In this document: piece after piece, positions 40,493 through 49,564 of the stretch
How the letters are laid out: every line of letters starts with the position of its first letter
How positions within the stretch are numbered: the first letter of the stretch is position 1
NCBI GenBank assembly: GCA_022826245.1
Contig: JAJDVG010000053.1
Coordinates: 1-64,000, forward strand
Reading direction: 5' to 3'
DNA from: Gammaproteobacteria bacterium
GTDB lineage: Bacteria; Pseudomonadota; Gammaproteobacteria; Steroidobacterales; Rariloculaceae
Length of the DNA stretch: 64,000 nt
Position numbers and translations under genes: made by a program
The notes under the pieces: generated by a model
The model's database searches: none
Told to the model about the DNA's origin: nothing
Seen by the model: only the letters and a program-made list of their open reading frames with translations

Positions 40493-41473
40493 TCAACGCA
40501 CCGCGATCGGATTCCCCGGCGAGCCCGTCGCGCCCTTGAGTTTCAGCGGCGCGAAGATGAACGCGAACTCGTAGACGCCGTCGGCCGCGAGCTCGCTCAG
40601 GTCGAGATTCTCGAAGTTGTAGATGCCGTTGCGTACGAGCAGCCATTCGTGGCCGGCGATGCCGTCCTCGGGATTCTCGCCGGGGACGGCTTCCACCGGG
40701 TAGGTGTCGCCGCCGGTCATGACGATCCTTCTGTCCGTGAGCCAGCGAATGGCCGTGATGCCGGGGCCCGGCGGGGTGCCGCCGTAGGTCTCGTTGTCGA
40801 CCATCCAGAGCTGGCCCCAGCCGGTATGAAAGAGCACCGCGTCACCTTCGTTGATCGACACGCCCTGCATCTCGAGCGTGGCCTCGATGTCCTCGACCGT
40901 GATCACGTAGCTTGCGTCGAGCATGTCCACGCCCTTGTAACGCGCAACATCGATGAGCACGCCGCGCGTGAAGAGCACGCCGACGTTCTCGATGCCGAGC
41001 CGTTCGAGCCCGTAGGCCGTGCCGAACTCCGACAGTCTGAAGCCGTTGTAGAAAATATGGTCGCCGTCGCGCTCGACGCCGATGTGACCGAGCCCGTCGA
41101 ATTGCGTGCCGACCTGGCCGATCTCGGCGCTCACCATTTCGTCGTTGAATACGGTACCGCCCTCGACCGCTGCGGCGCTCGTCGGCAAGCCCGGAATCGT
41201 CAGGCTGTAGTGGCGGTTGCCGACGAGCGGCATGCCCGCCTCGTAGACGCGACCGAGCTCGTAGATGCGGCCTGCCTCGATCAGTGACACCGCTTCGAGC
41301 ACCTTGGCCGGCGTGATGCGGTTCGCCGCGCCGCGTTCGTCGTCGGGACCCCATTCCGACGGCCACCAGACGTCGTCGCCGGGCGTTTGCGCCATCGCGA
41401 TCGGCGCTGCGATCAACGCAGCCAGAAAAAGGGCAGGCAAGCGGCAGCCCGGCTGCCCGAAACTGGTTTTCAT
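40493..41473 (-). CDS. Exported cyclase-family (kynurenine formamidase-like) hydrolase
   Basis: 326 residues from ATG 41473, with a signal peptide ending at AAPIAMAQ (residue 29). Cyclase/Kfa domain: the metal-binding HxGTHxDxxxH motif is represented by GTQFDGLGHIGV (Gln in place of the first His, then D and H) and the downstream VLFHTGW and IAGHEWLLVRNGIY. Family members hydrolyse formylkynurenine or open small rings; secreted forms are widespread and mostly uncharacterised. It follows the TonB receptor gene in the same direction by 114 bp. The altered metal motif is shared by the W-W-P-S-xWGxxDExGAxN subgroup. Confidence 0.78.
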   Translation of the reverse strand: MKTSFGQPGCRLPALFLAALIAAPIAMAQTPGDDVWWPSEWGPDDERGAANRITPAKVLEAVSLIEAGRIYELGRVYEAGMPLVGNRHYSLTIPGLPTSAAAVEGGTVFNDEMVSAEIGQVGTQFDGLGHIGVERDGDHIFYNGFRLSEFGTAYGLERLGIENVGVLFTRGVLIDVARYKGVDMLDASYVITVEDIEATLEMQGVSINEGDAVLFHTGWGQLWMVDNETYGGTPPGPGITAIRWLTDRRIVMTGGDTYPVEAVPGENPEDGIAGHEWLLVRNGIYNFENLDLSELAADGVYEFAFIFAPLKLKGATGSPGNPIAVR

Positions 41474-41587
41474 TGTGGAGCTTCCCCCTGGGTTTGGACC
41501 GTCACGTGCGTATAGCGTGCCGCCTGGCGCGCGAGGGAACAAGGCCGGGCGCCGGAGGCCGCCGGCGCAGGCGCTTCGGAATGCCGT

Positions 41588-44311
41588 TCAGAACGTGTAG
41601 TCGGCGGACAGATACACGGTCCGGCCATAGGCGTCGGAGTAGCGCGGGTCCCAGCCGACCTGGTGGCCGGCGCCCTCGTCGCGCAGGGACAGCGGCGGAG
41701 CTTCGTCGGTCAGGTTGTTGACCCCGAAGGCCAGTCCGAGCCGGTCGTCGAGCGCGGTGTAGCGCAACTGGTAGTCGAAGAGGTACTGCTCGTCGACGTC
41801 GAGCTGGATCGCCGTCCTCGGTCCCCGGCCGAGCGGTACGCCGGTGCCGAGAATCTCCACCGTCTGCACCTGATCGTCGTAGCCCGACCGGTAGTTGATC
41901 CTGAGATTGTGTGTGAAGTTGCCGTGTTCGAGGCCCGCGGAATAGACCAGCAATCGTTCGAACACGACCTCGCCGTCGGAGCCGAAGCGGCCGAGGCTGC
42001 TGCCGGTCAGGGAACTTTCGGACTCGTCCATCCAGGTGCCGCTCACGCCGAGCCTCAGGTACGCCGCATCGAGGTCGAAACCCTTGTTGACGGCAAAGTC
42101 GATGCCCCTGTTGCTCTTGTGGCCCACGTTGATGGACGCGCGGATGATCGCGAGTTCGTCCTGGCCCGTGGCGAGGTTCGTCTTGCTCGTGAAGCGGTCG
42201 CGATAGCGCGCGGGTTCGGCGAAGATCTGGGCTTCCGTCAGGCTGCTGACGAGGTCCTCGAGCTCGATGCTCCAGTAGTCGATGGTCGCGTCGAAGTCGT
42301 TGCGGCCGGTCAGCACGACGCCGAAAGTCCATTGTTCGGAAGTCTCGAACCTGAGGTCCGCGTTGCCCTGGCGGAACACGACGTACTGGGTCTCGCCCGG
42401 TTTGCACAGCGGCGCTAGCTCATCGCCGGCCGTGAACGGGCACAGGTAATCGCCCGAGGTCACGCCGGCCTCCGAGCGGGGCGCGCCGACCTGAATCATC
42501 GACGGCGCCTTGAAACCCGTGCCCACGGAGCCGCGGACCGCGATGCGGTCGGTCGCGCTGAACATCGCCGAGAGTTTATAGGTCAGGTCGTGGTCGCCCG
42601 CGCCGATCCGGCCGCCGTTGAGCCTGTCCCTGATCGAGTCGACCTCGTCGAAACGCAGCGAGGCGGTCAGTTCGATCCGGTCCGCTACGGGCATGAGGAG
42701 TTCCGCGAAGAAACCGAGCTGTGCCCGCTGCATCCGGTACGGCGTGCCCCTCGTCAGGAACAGCAGTTCCGCGTCGCGGTTGGCCTGCGAGAGCGTGTGC
42801 TCGTAGGCGGTCTTGCGCCAGTCCGCGCCGACTGCAAGCATCGCGTCGCCGCCGGCCATTCCGAAGACGGGCATCGACGCCGTCGCATCGAGGGCGTACA
42901 TCTGCGTGTCGGTCACGCTCCAGTTGCCGTTGTACACGGCCGGCGCCAGAGCGTCGGCGTCGGCGAACTCGGCCTGGTTGGCGAAAATATTGATGCGGCC
43001 GGAACTCACGAGATCCACGAACGTCTCGCGAATCAGCCAGCCCGTCGGGAAGTCCGCGGGATTGACCATGTCGGCGTAGGTCAGGCCGACCTCGTAGTCG
43101 ATTTCGCCTCGCGTGCCCTGCAGGCCGACGGTCGCGTTGGCGGTCTCGATGTCGTACTCGCTCGTACGGTTGCCGCCCGGCAGGGCGCGCCAGGTTCCCG
43201 TGACTTCGCCGGCGGCGGCGAGTTCTTCCGGCGTGAGGTGCGGCAGGACCTCCGACCGCACGAGTTCCGAATCGAACGGCAGCGGCACTTCGCCCGTGGG
43301 ATAGGGCGCGATTCGGGAGATCACCTGGTTCTCGGAATAGAGCACGGTCGCGAAGCCCGTCAGGTTGTCGTCGATGCGCAAGCGGCCATTCGCGAACACG
43401 CTGTCGCGCTCGTGCTCAGGCAGGATCTGCAGGGTCGACGTGTAGTCGAAGCGGCAGGACTCGTCCGAAGGCGTGGTCTGCGGTGCGCACATGTCGGCGT
43501 TCTGCGCGCGGTCGGGGTTGAAGAAGCGCAGCAGTTTTCCGTACCCCTCGGTATAGACCAGCGCGTTACCGGGGATGGCGTTGGGGGAGGAGTTCTCGAA
43601 GTAGTAGTCCCGGCCGCCGTCGCTGAAGCTCACGAACCCTGTTTCCGCGAACGCGCGGTCGGCGGCGGCCAGTGCGTCCTGGTCTTCCCTGCCGTAGCCC
43701 AGCACCACGCTGTAGCCGTCCCGATTGAAGTCGCCGAATCCCGCGACCACGTCGACATTGAAACTCCCGCCGCCGCCGGCCTCCGTCTCGTCGATGCGGC
43801 TCGAGACCGTGATGCCCTCGACCGAATCCTTGAGGATGAAGTTGACAACGCCCGCGATGGCATCGGAACCGTAGAGCGCGGAAGCGCCGTCCTTGAGAAT
43901 CTCGACCCGCTCGACGGCCGCGAGCGGGATCGACGACAGGTCGATCGTGGAGCCCGAGGTGGCGGGCGCCAGACGCTGGCCGTTCAACAGGCTCAACGTG
44001 TACTGCTCGCCGATGCCGCGCAGGTTCGCGGTGCGGATGCCGCCGCCCCCGCCGCCGACCGAGTGGGCCGCCACGGTCATGTTCTGCATCGCGGGCAGCT
44101 TCTCGATGAGTTCGTTGACGTTGGTCACGCCCGTGGCCCGGATATCGGCGGCGTTCAGCACGGTCACCGGCAGCGCCTGCTCGAGGTCCACCCGCCGGAT
44201 GGCCGATCCGGTCACGATGACTTCCTCGAGCGCCGGCTGCTGGGCGGTGGCTGCGGTTGCAAGCGCGGTCGCGGCGACGGCCGTCGCAAAAGGCAGGTTC
44301 GAACGCTTCAT
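41588..44311 (-). CDS. TonB-dependent outer-membrane receptor
   Basis: 907 residues from ATG 44311 (GGAAGG nine bases upstream): signal peptide (to ATAATAQ), TonB-box-like EEVIVTGSAIRR, plug domain (VTNVNELIEKLPAMQNM, GIRTANLRGIGEQYTLSLLNGQRL, VERVEILKDGASALYGSDAIAGVVNFIL), a 22-strand barrel, and the C-terminal aromatic signature ending YLSADYTF. No N-terminal signalling domain. Such receptors import siderophores, cobalamin or plant/algal oligomers; the long barrel and lack of Fe-related neighbours suggest an organic nutrient. Divergent from the MBL gene, 71 bp away. Confidence 0.9.
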   Translation of the reverse strand: MKRSNLPFATAVAATALATAATAQQPALEEVIVTGSAIRRVDLEQALPVTVLNAADIRATGVTNVNELIEKLPAMQNMTVAAHSVGGGGGGIRTANLRGIGEQYTLSLLNGQRLAPATSGSTIDLSSIPLAAVERVEILKDGASALYGSDAIAGVVNFILKDSVEGITVSSRIDETEAGGGGSFNVDVVAGFGDFNRDGYSVVLGYGREDQDALAAADRAFAETGFVSFSDGGRDYYFENSSPNAIPGNALVYTEGYGKLLRFFNPDRAQNADMCAPQTTPSDESCRFDYTSTLQILPEHERDSVFANGRLRIDDNLTGFATVLYSENQVISRIAPYPTGEVPLPFDSELVRSEVLPHLTPEELAAAGEVTGTWRALPGGNRTSEYDIETANATVGLQGTRGEIDYEVGLTYADMVNPADFPTGWLIRETFVDLVSSGRINIFANQAEFADADALAPAVYNGNWSVTDTQMYALDATASMPVFGMAGGDAMLAVGADWRKTAYEHTLSQANRDAELLFLTRGTPYRMQRAQLGFFAELLMPVADRIELTASLRFDEVDSIRDRLNGGRIGAGDHDLTYKLSAMFSATDRIAVRGSVGTGFKAPSMIQVGAPRSEAGVTSGDYLCPFTAGDELAPLCKPGETQYVVFRQGNADLRFETSEQWTFGVVLTGRNDFDATIDYWSIELEDLVSSLTEAQIFAEPARYRDRFTSKTNLATGQDELAIIRASINVGHKSNRGIDFAVNKGFDLDAAYLRLGVSGTWMDESESSLTGSSLGRFGSDGEVVFERLLVYSAGLEHGNFTHNLRINYRSGYDDQVQTVEILGTGVPLGRGPRTAIQLDVDEQYLFDYQLRYTALDDRLGLAFGVNNLTDEAPPLSLRDEGAGHQVGWDPRYSDAYGRTVYLSADYTF

Positions 44312-44382
44312 GCAAGCCACCCTTCCATGGATTCCCCGTGGGGCGCAGTATACTCGGCGGTTCAGCTCAACCGGAGGTTCCG

Positions 44383-45324
44383 ATGGTCACCAGAGTGTTC
44401 GTTGCGTCAACCGCCATGTTCCTGCTCGCCGCGCTCGCGGCCGGCCCCACCGCGGCGCAGCGCCAGTGGGGTCAGGACCGATCCATCGAACAGGTGTCGG
44501 ACAGCGTCTACCGTTGGGGATCGGACGGTCAGTACGGCGCCTACATCCTGACGTCGGAGGGCATCGTCGTCATTGACGGCCACTACTGTCCCTCGGGGAC
44601 GATGGATTGGCTAAAGTCCCAGCTCGCCGAACGCCACGACGTGCCCGTCAAGTTTCTCGTGCTCAGTCACGATCACCAGGATCACGTCTGCAACTCGCAG
44701 GTCTTCGACGACACGGCGGTGACCGTCGGGCACCGCAACATCAGACCGCACATCGTGCGCGAGCAACGCAATTCGTCGGTACCCGACGTGACCTTCGAGA
44801 ACGAGATGGACCTGCATCTCGGCGGCGTCAAGGTCACGCTGCTCTACGTGGGACCGTCGCACAGCGACAATCTGATCCACGTGCACGTGCCCGACGAGGG
44901 CGTGCTGATCTCGATCGACATCGCCCGCGACGGGCTGTTCCCGGATCTCAGGGACATGGACGTGCACGGCATGCTGCGCGGTTTGCGCACGCTGAGCCGG
45001 CTCGACAACGTCGACATCGTGCTGCCCGGCCATGGCCCGAGGCTGCTCGGCCAGGACAACTTCATGCGCATGCACGACTTTCTCCAGGCGCTGCACGACC
45101 GCGTGCTCGATCACATGATCGCGGGCCGGACGCTGCCGGAGATACGGGATCTCGTGACGATGGACGACTTCCGCGACCTCGGGGGCATCGACGCGTCTCT
45201 CGACCCGAACATCGTGACGATGTACGACTTTCTCTATCGTTATCGCGAACCGAACAACCGGCTGACCGAGTTCGAGGCCGTGAGCTGCATCGAGGACTCG
45301 AGCGCCTGCCGCACGGCCGACTGA
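44383..45324 (+). CDS. Exported metallo-beta-lactamase-fold hydrolase
   Basis: 313 residues from ATG 44383 (CGGAGG six bases upstream), signal peptide to about residue 25 (GPTAAQ). MBL zinc motif HDHQDH at 96-101, with later GPSHSDNLIHVHVP, SIDIARDG and the PGHGP turn. This resembles subclass B3-like or quinoprotein-relay MBL proteins. Two cysteines near the C-terminus (SCIEDSSAC) could form a disulfide in the periplasm. It is divergent from the TonB receptor and convergent with the sugar dehydrogenase gene. Substrate unknown. Confidence 0.8.
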   Translation: MVTRVFVASTAMFLLAALAAGPTAAQRQWGQDRSIEQVSDSVYRWGSDGQYGAYILTSEGIVVIDGHYCPSGTMDWLKSQLAERHDVPVKFLVLSHDHQDHVCNSQVFDDTAVTVGHRNIRPHIVREQRNSSVPDVTFENEMDLHLGGVKVTLLYVGPSHSDNLIHVHVPDEGVLISIDIARDGLFPDLRDMDVHGMLRGLRTLSRLDNVDIVLPGHGPRLLGQDNFMRMHDFLQALHDRVLDHMIAGRTLPEIRDLVTMDDFRDLGGIDASLDPNIVTMYDFLYRYREPNNRLTEFEAVSCIEDSSACRTAD

Positions 45325-45383
45325 GTCCGGCGCGGCGATAGTCAACGTCGACAAGTACCGGGATCGGCGCTCGACATCCGAAA

Positions 45384-45415
45384 GCGCCGCCTGAACTCAA
45401 CCGTTCTGGCGGCGC
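45384..45415 (-). terminator. Strong hairpin after the PQQ sugar dehydrogenase gene
   Basis: GCGCCGCC (45384-45391) pairs with GGCGGCGC (45408-45415); inside, after a T-T mismatch, GAAC pairs with GTTC around the six-base loop TCAACC. On the minus strand the stem is followed by TTTC, so it could terminate the sugar dehydrogenase transcript, whose stop lies 42 bp upstream. The T tract is short. Confidence 0.5.
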
Positions 45416-45456
45416 GACTGTTAAAGGATGCAGTTTGAGGCTGAGGCGCGGTCGCT

Positions 45457-46680
45457 TCAGTCAGCGGGCACGAGCCGGACTACCGGCGTCGGCAGCCCGA
45501 CCCGATTGTCGACCGCCAGGTAGATGTAGCCGTCGGGACCCTGACGCACGTCGCGGATCCTGAGATCGCCGGCGAGCAGCGGTTCCCTGTGCGCGACGCC
45601 GCCCTGTTCGTTGAGCCAGATGCGCGACAGGCGCTGGTGATCCGCCGACAGGCCGCCCGCGAACAGATTGCCCTGCCACATCGGGAATGCGTCGCCGTCG
45701 TAGAACGCCAGGCCCGAAGCCCCGATCGACGGGACCCAGAACACCTCCGGCTGCTCCATGCCCTCGCGGTGCGGCGCGACATGGATGCCGAGGCCGGTGC
45801 GGTAATTGACGCCGTAGCCGATCACGGGCCAGCCGTAGTTGAGCCCCGGACGCGACACGTTGAGCTCGTCGCCGCCCTGCGGGCCGTGTTCGGTCGTCCA
45901 GACCGCGCCGGTTTCGGGGTGGATCGCGAGCCCCTGCGGATTCCTGTGGCCGTAGCTCCAGATTTCCGGTAGCGCATCGCCGCTGCCGACGAAGGGGTTG
46001 TCGTCCGGGACGCTGCCGTCGTCGTGCAGCCGCAGGATCGTGCCGTGATGGGTCATCGGATTCTGCGCCGGATGGGCCGCGAGGTCGTCGAGCTCGCCTT
46101 GCGGGACGAACTGGCGGTCGCCGACGCTGATAAAGAGATATCCGTCGGCGTCGAACGCGAGCTTCGCGCCGTAGTGTCCGGCCCGCTCGCCCCAGGCGTT
46201 CGCTTCGAAGATTTCCTCGATGTCGTGCAGCGCGTCGTTCTCGAGACGCGCTCGCAGCAGGGCGGTCGTGCTCTCGGTATTGTCCGCGTTGCCCTTGGCA
46301 TAGCTCAGGTAGATCAGGCGGTTGGACTCGAAGTCGGGGTGCACCGCGACTTCCTGGAGGCCACCCTGGCCCTCATGGCGGACCGCCGGCATGGGGCCGA
46401 CCGAATCCGGCAGCAACTCGCCGTCCCGAATGATCCTGAGCCGTCCAGGCCGCTCGGTAACCAGGATGTCGCCGTCGGGCAGAAACGCGATGCTCCACGG
46501 GTTCTCGAACCCGTCGGCAACGATCTCGATGGCGAAGTCGTGTTGCTGCGACTGTATCACCTGGGCGCCGGCCGGCGCGGCGGCGATCGCAAGTGCCGCG
46601 GCGGCGGCGAGCCAGACCGGAGCCTGTACCGCGCTCGCGCGGCGGGAAGAGGAGCGTGTGGAAACCGTTGGCGCGAACAT
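45457..46680 (-). CDS. PQQ-dependent aldose sugar dehydrogenase (YliI/Asd-like)
   Basis: 407 residues with a signal peptide (APVWLAAAAALAIAAAPAGAQ ends near residue 40). Six-bladed soluble glucose dehydrogenase fold: ENPWSIAFLPDGDILVTERP, GGLQEVAVHPDF, catalytic-region GHYGAKLAFDADG, SYGHRNPQGLAIHP, TTEHGPQGGDELN and GLNYGWPVIGYG. These are the hallmark motifs of PQQ aldose dehydrogenases of the periplasm. A hairpin terminator follows. Together with two other quinoproteins in the window, it implies that the organism makes or imports PQQ. Confidence 0.9.
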   Translation of the reverse strand: MFAPTVSTRSSSRRASAVQAPVWLAAAAALAIAAAPAGAQVIQSQQHDFAIEIVADGFENPWSIAFLPDGDILVTERPGRLRIIRDGELLPDSVGPMPAVRHEGQGGLQEVAVHPDFESNRLIYLSYAKGNADNTESTTALLRARLENDALHDIEEIFEANAWGERAGHYGAKLAFDADGYLFISVGDRQFVPQGELDDLAAHPAQNPMTHHGTILRLHDDGSVPDDNPFVGSGDALPEIWSYGHRNPQGLAIHPETGAVWTTEHGPQGGDELNVSRPGLNYGWPVIGYGVNYRTGLGIHVAPHREGMEQPEVFWVPSIGASGLAFYDGDAFPMWQGNLFAGGLSADHQRLSRIWLNEQGGVAHREPLLAGDLRIRDVRQGPDGYIYLAVDNRVGLPTPVVRLVPAD

Positions 46681-46900
46681 GGGGACCCCCTTGAATCGCT
46701 GTTCACATGGTTGTCTGGTGGGCAGGTGAGTTTACACCAGGAACATGCGTCGCGACGCAGGCAGCCCCTTCGGCGGCCGGTGGCGAGAGCGTTGTTGGAA
46801 TCGACGCGGGTTTCTGTTGCCGCCAGCCGGCGCCCGCTCGCGCGCCAGCCGCGAAATTGCTAACGTCCCGACCGCAGTTCATCGCCGGAGCATCGAGCGC

Positions 46901-47692
46901 ATGCTGGTCGAGCAGATCTGGACGGCCAACGCGGCCCGCAACTTCAATTACCTGATCGCCTGCGACGAGACGGGCGAGGCGCTCGCCGTCGACCCGCTCG
47001 ATCACCGCAAGTGCCTGGCTGTCGCCAGGGACCGGGGCTGGCAGATCACGCAGATTCTCAACACCCACGAGCATTGGGATCACACCGGAGGCAACCGCGC
47101 GATGATCGCGGCGACGGGCGCCCGGCTGCTCGCCCATGCCAACGCGCGCGACGCGATCGAGGGCATCGATCGAGGGCTCGGCGCCGGCGACGTGATCAGA
47201 GTCGGCAAGACCGTCGAACTCGAGGCGCTCGACACGCCGGGCCACACGATGAGCCATGTCTGCCTGCTCTCGCATTCGTCGACGCCGGCGCTCTTCTGCG
47301 GCGACACGCTGTTCAACGCCGGCGCCGGCAACTGTCACAACGGCGGCCATCCGGAAGAACTCTACGCGACGTTCGCGGGCCAGCTCGCGAAGCTTCCCGA
47401 CGACATGCTCGTCTATCCCGGTCACGACTACATCGCGAACAACCTCGGGTTCACGCTCGATCGCGAACCCGACAATCGGGCCGCACAGCGCTTGCTCGAG
47501 CAGGTGGGTTCGCAGGATCCGAACGAGGCGCTCGTCTCGACGCTCGGCATGGAGAAGGAAATCAACACCTTTTTCCGCCTGCAGAGCCCCTCGGTCATCG
47601 CGCGCCTGCGGGAGGAGTTTTCCTACCTGCCCGACGAACCGGACGCGAGAACCGTGTTCCTGAAGCTCAGGGAGCTGCGCAACAGTTGGTGA
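46901..47692 (+). CDS. gloB: Hydroxyacylglutathione hydrolase (glyoxalase II)
   Basis: 263 residues from ATG 46901 (GGAG about ten bases upstream). MBL fold with HEHWDH at 56-61, the binuclear metal site, then TPGHTMSHVC, FCGDTLFNAGAGNCH, PGHDYI and a C-terminal helical domain (LRELRNSW) as in glyoxalase II. It hydrolyses S-D-lactoylglutathione to D-lactate and glutathione, completing methylglyoxal detoxification. Length is normal. Divergent from the sugar dehydrogenase gene. Confidence 0.9.
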   Translation: MLVEQIWTANAARNFNYLIACDETGEALAVDPLDHRKCLAVARDRGWQITQILNTHEHWDHTGGNRAMIAATGARLLAHANARDAIEGIDRGLGAGDVIRVGKTVELEALDTPGHTMSHVCLLSHSSTPALFCGDTLFNAGAGNCHNGGHPEELYATFAGQLAKLPDDMLVYPGHDYIANNLGFTLDREPDNRAAQRLLEQVGSQDPNEALVSTLGMEKEINTFFRLQSPSVIARLREEFSYLPDEPDARTVFLKLRELRNSW

Positions 47693-47783
47693 TGCGACCG
47701 GCGGTTTCGGCCGCGAAGCGTAGACGTTGCGGATGCCGACCGGCGTGCTCTGCCGCCGCAGCACCTGCCGCGTGCCGCCGCGT

Positions 47784-48541
<758 letters not shown>

Positions 48542-48545
<4 letters not shown>

Positions 48546-49474
48546 GTCGGCCTCTTCACGAGATCGACGAAGATCTCTTCAAGCGAACTCTGCGTGGTGT
48601 GCAGATCCTTGAAGCCGATGTTCGCTTCCATGAGTTCGTCGAGCAGGGCCGTGATGCCGGTGCGTTCGGCCTGCGTATCGTAGGTGAACACGAGCTCCGA
48701 GCCGCCGTTGGCGAGTTCGAGGCTGAAGCCCGCGAGCCGGTCGGGCAACTCGCTGAGCGGATCGTGCAGCTCGAGCGTCAGTTGCTTCTTGCCGAGCATC
48801 CGCATGAGCCGCGTCGTCTCCTCGACGAGAATGAGTTCGCCGTGGTTGATCACGCCGATCCGGTCCGCCATCTGCTCGGCTTCCTCGATGTAATGCGTCG
48901 TCAGGATGATCGTGACGCCCGAGTCGCGCAGCGCCCGCACCGTTTCCCACATGTCCTTGCGAAGCTCGACGTCGACGCCGGCCGTCGGCTCGTCGAGAAA
49001 CAGGATCTGCGGTTCGTGCGACAGCGCCTTGGCGATCAGGAGCCGGCGCTTCATGCCGCCGGAGAGCGTGCGGATCTCGTGGTCCTTCCTGTCCCAGAGC
49101 CAGACGTCCCTGAGCACGCGCTCGAGGTGGGCGGGGTTGGCGCTCTTGCCGAACAGGCCGCGGCTGAACTTTACCGTGCCCAGGACCGATTCGAACGAGT
49201 CGGTCGTCAGTTCCTGCGGTACCAGACCGATGAGCGCGCGCGCGGCGCGATAGTCCCTGACGATGTCGTGACCGTCGACGGTGACGCTGCCTTTCGTCGC
49301 GTTGACGAGCCCGCAGACGATGTTGATCAGCGTCGTCTTGCCGGCGCCGTTCGGTCCGAGCAACGACAGGATCTCGCCGCGGCGAATGCGGAGGTTCACG
49401 TTCCTGAGCGCTTCGAAACCGGTGGCGTAGGTTTTCGAGACGTTCTCGATCGAAACGATGTCTGTGGGATCCAT
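48542..49474 (-). CDS. ABC transporter ATP-binding protein (YadG-like)
   Basis: 310 residues from ATG 49474. Complete nucleotide-binding domain: Walker [10 protein letters not shown] (about 39-47), Q-loop [11 protein letters not shown], signature [19 protein letters not shown], Walker [13 protein letters not shown], and the H-loop [10 protein letters not shown], followed by an 80-residue C-terminal extension. It powers the downstream ABC-2 permease, with which it overlaps by 4 nt. The divergent AsmA gene is not in the operon (that gene ends upstream on the same strand, 90 bp away). Confidence 0.9.
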
Positions 49475-49564
49475 GGGTACTGCAGTTTTCGGCCGGGGGC
49501 GTTCGCGCGGCGGCGTATATGGTACAGCCTGCGCAACGCCACGCATCGATGCGTCGGGCCCGGT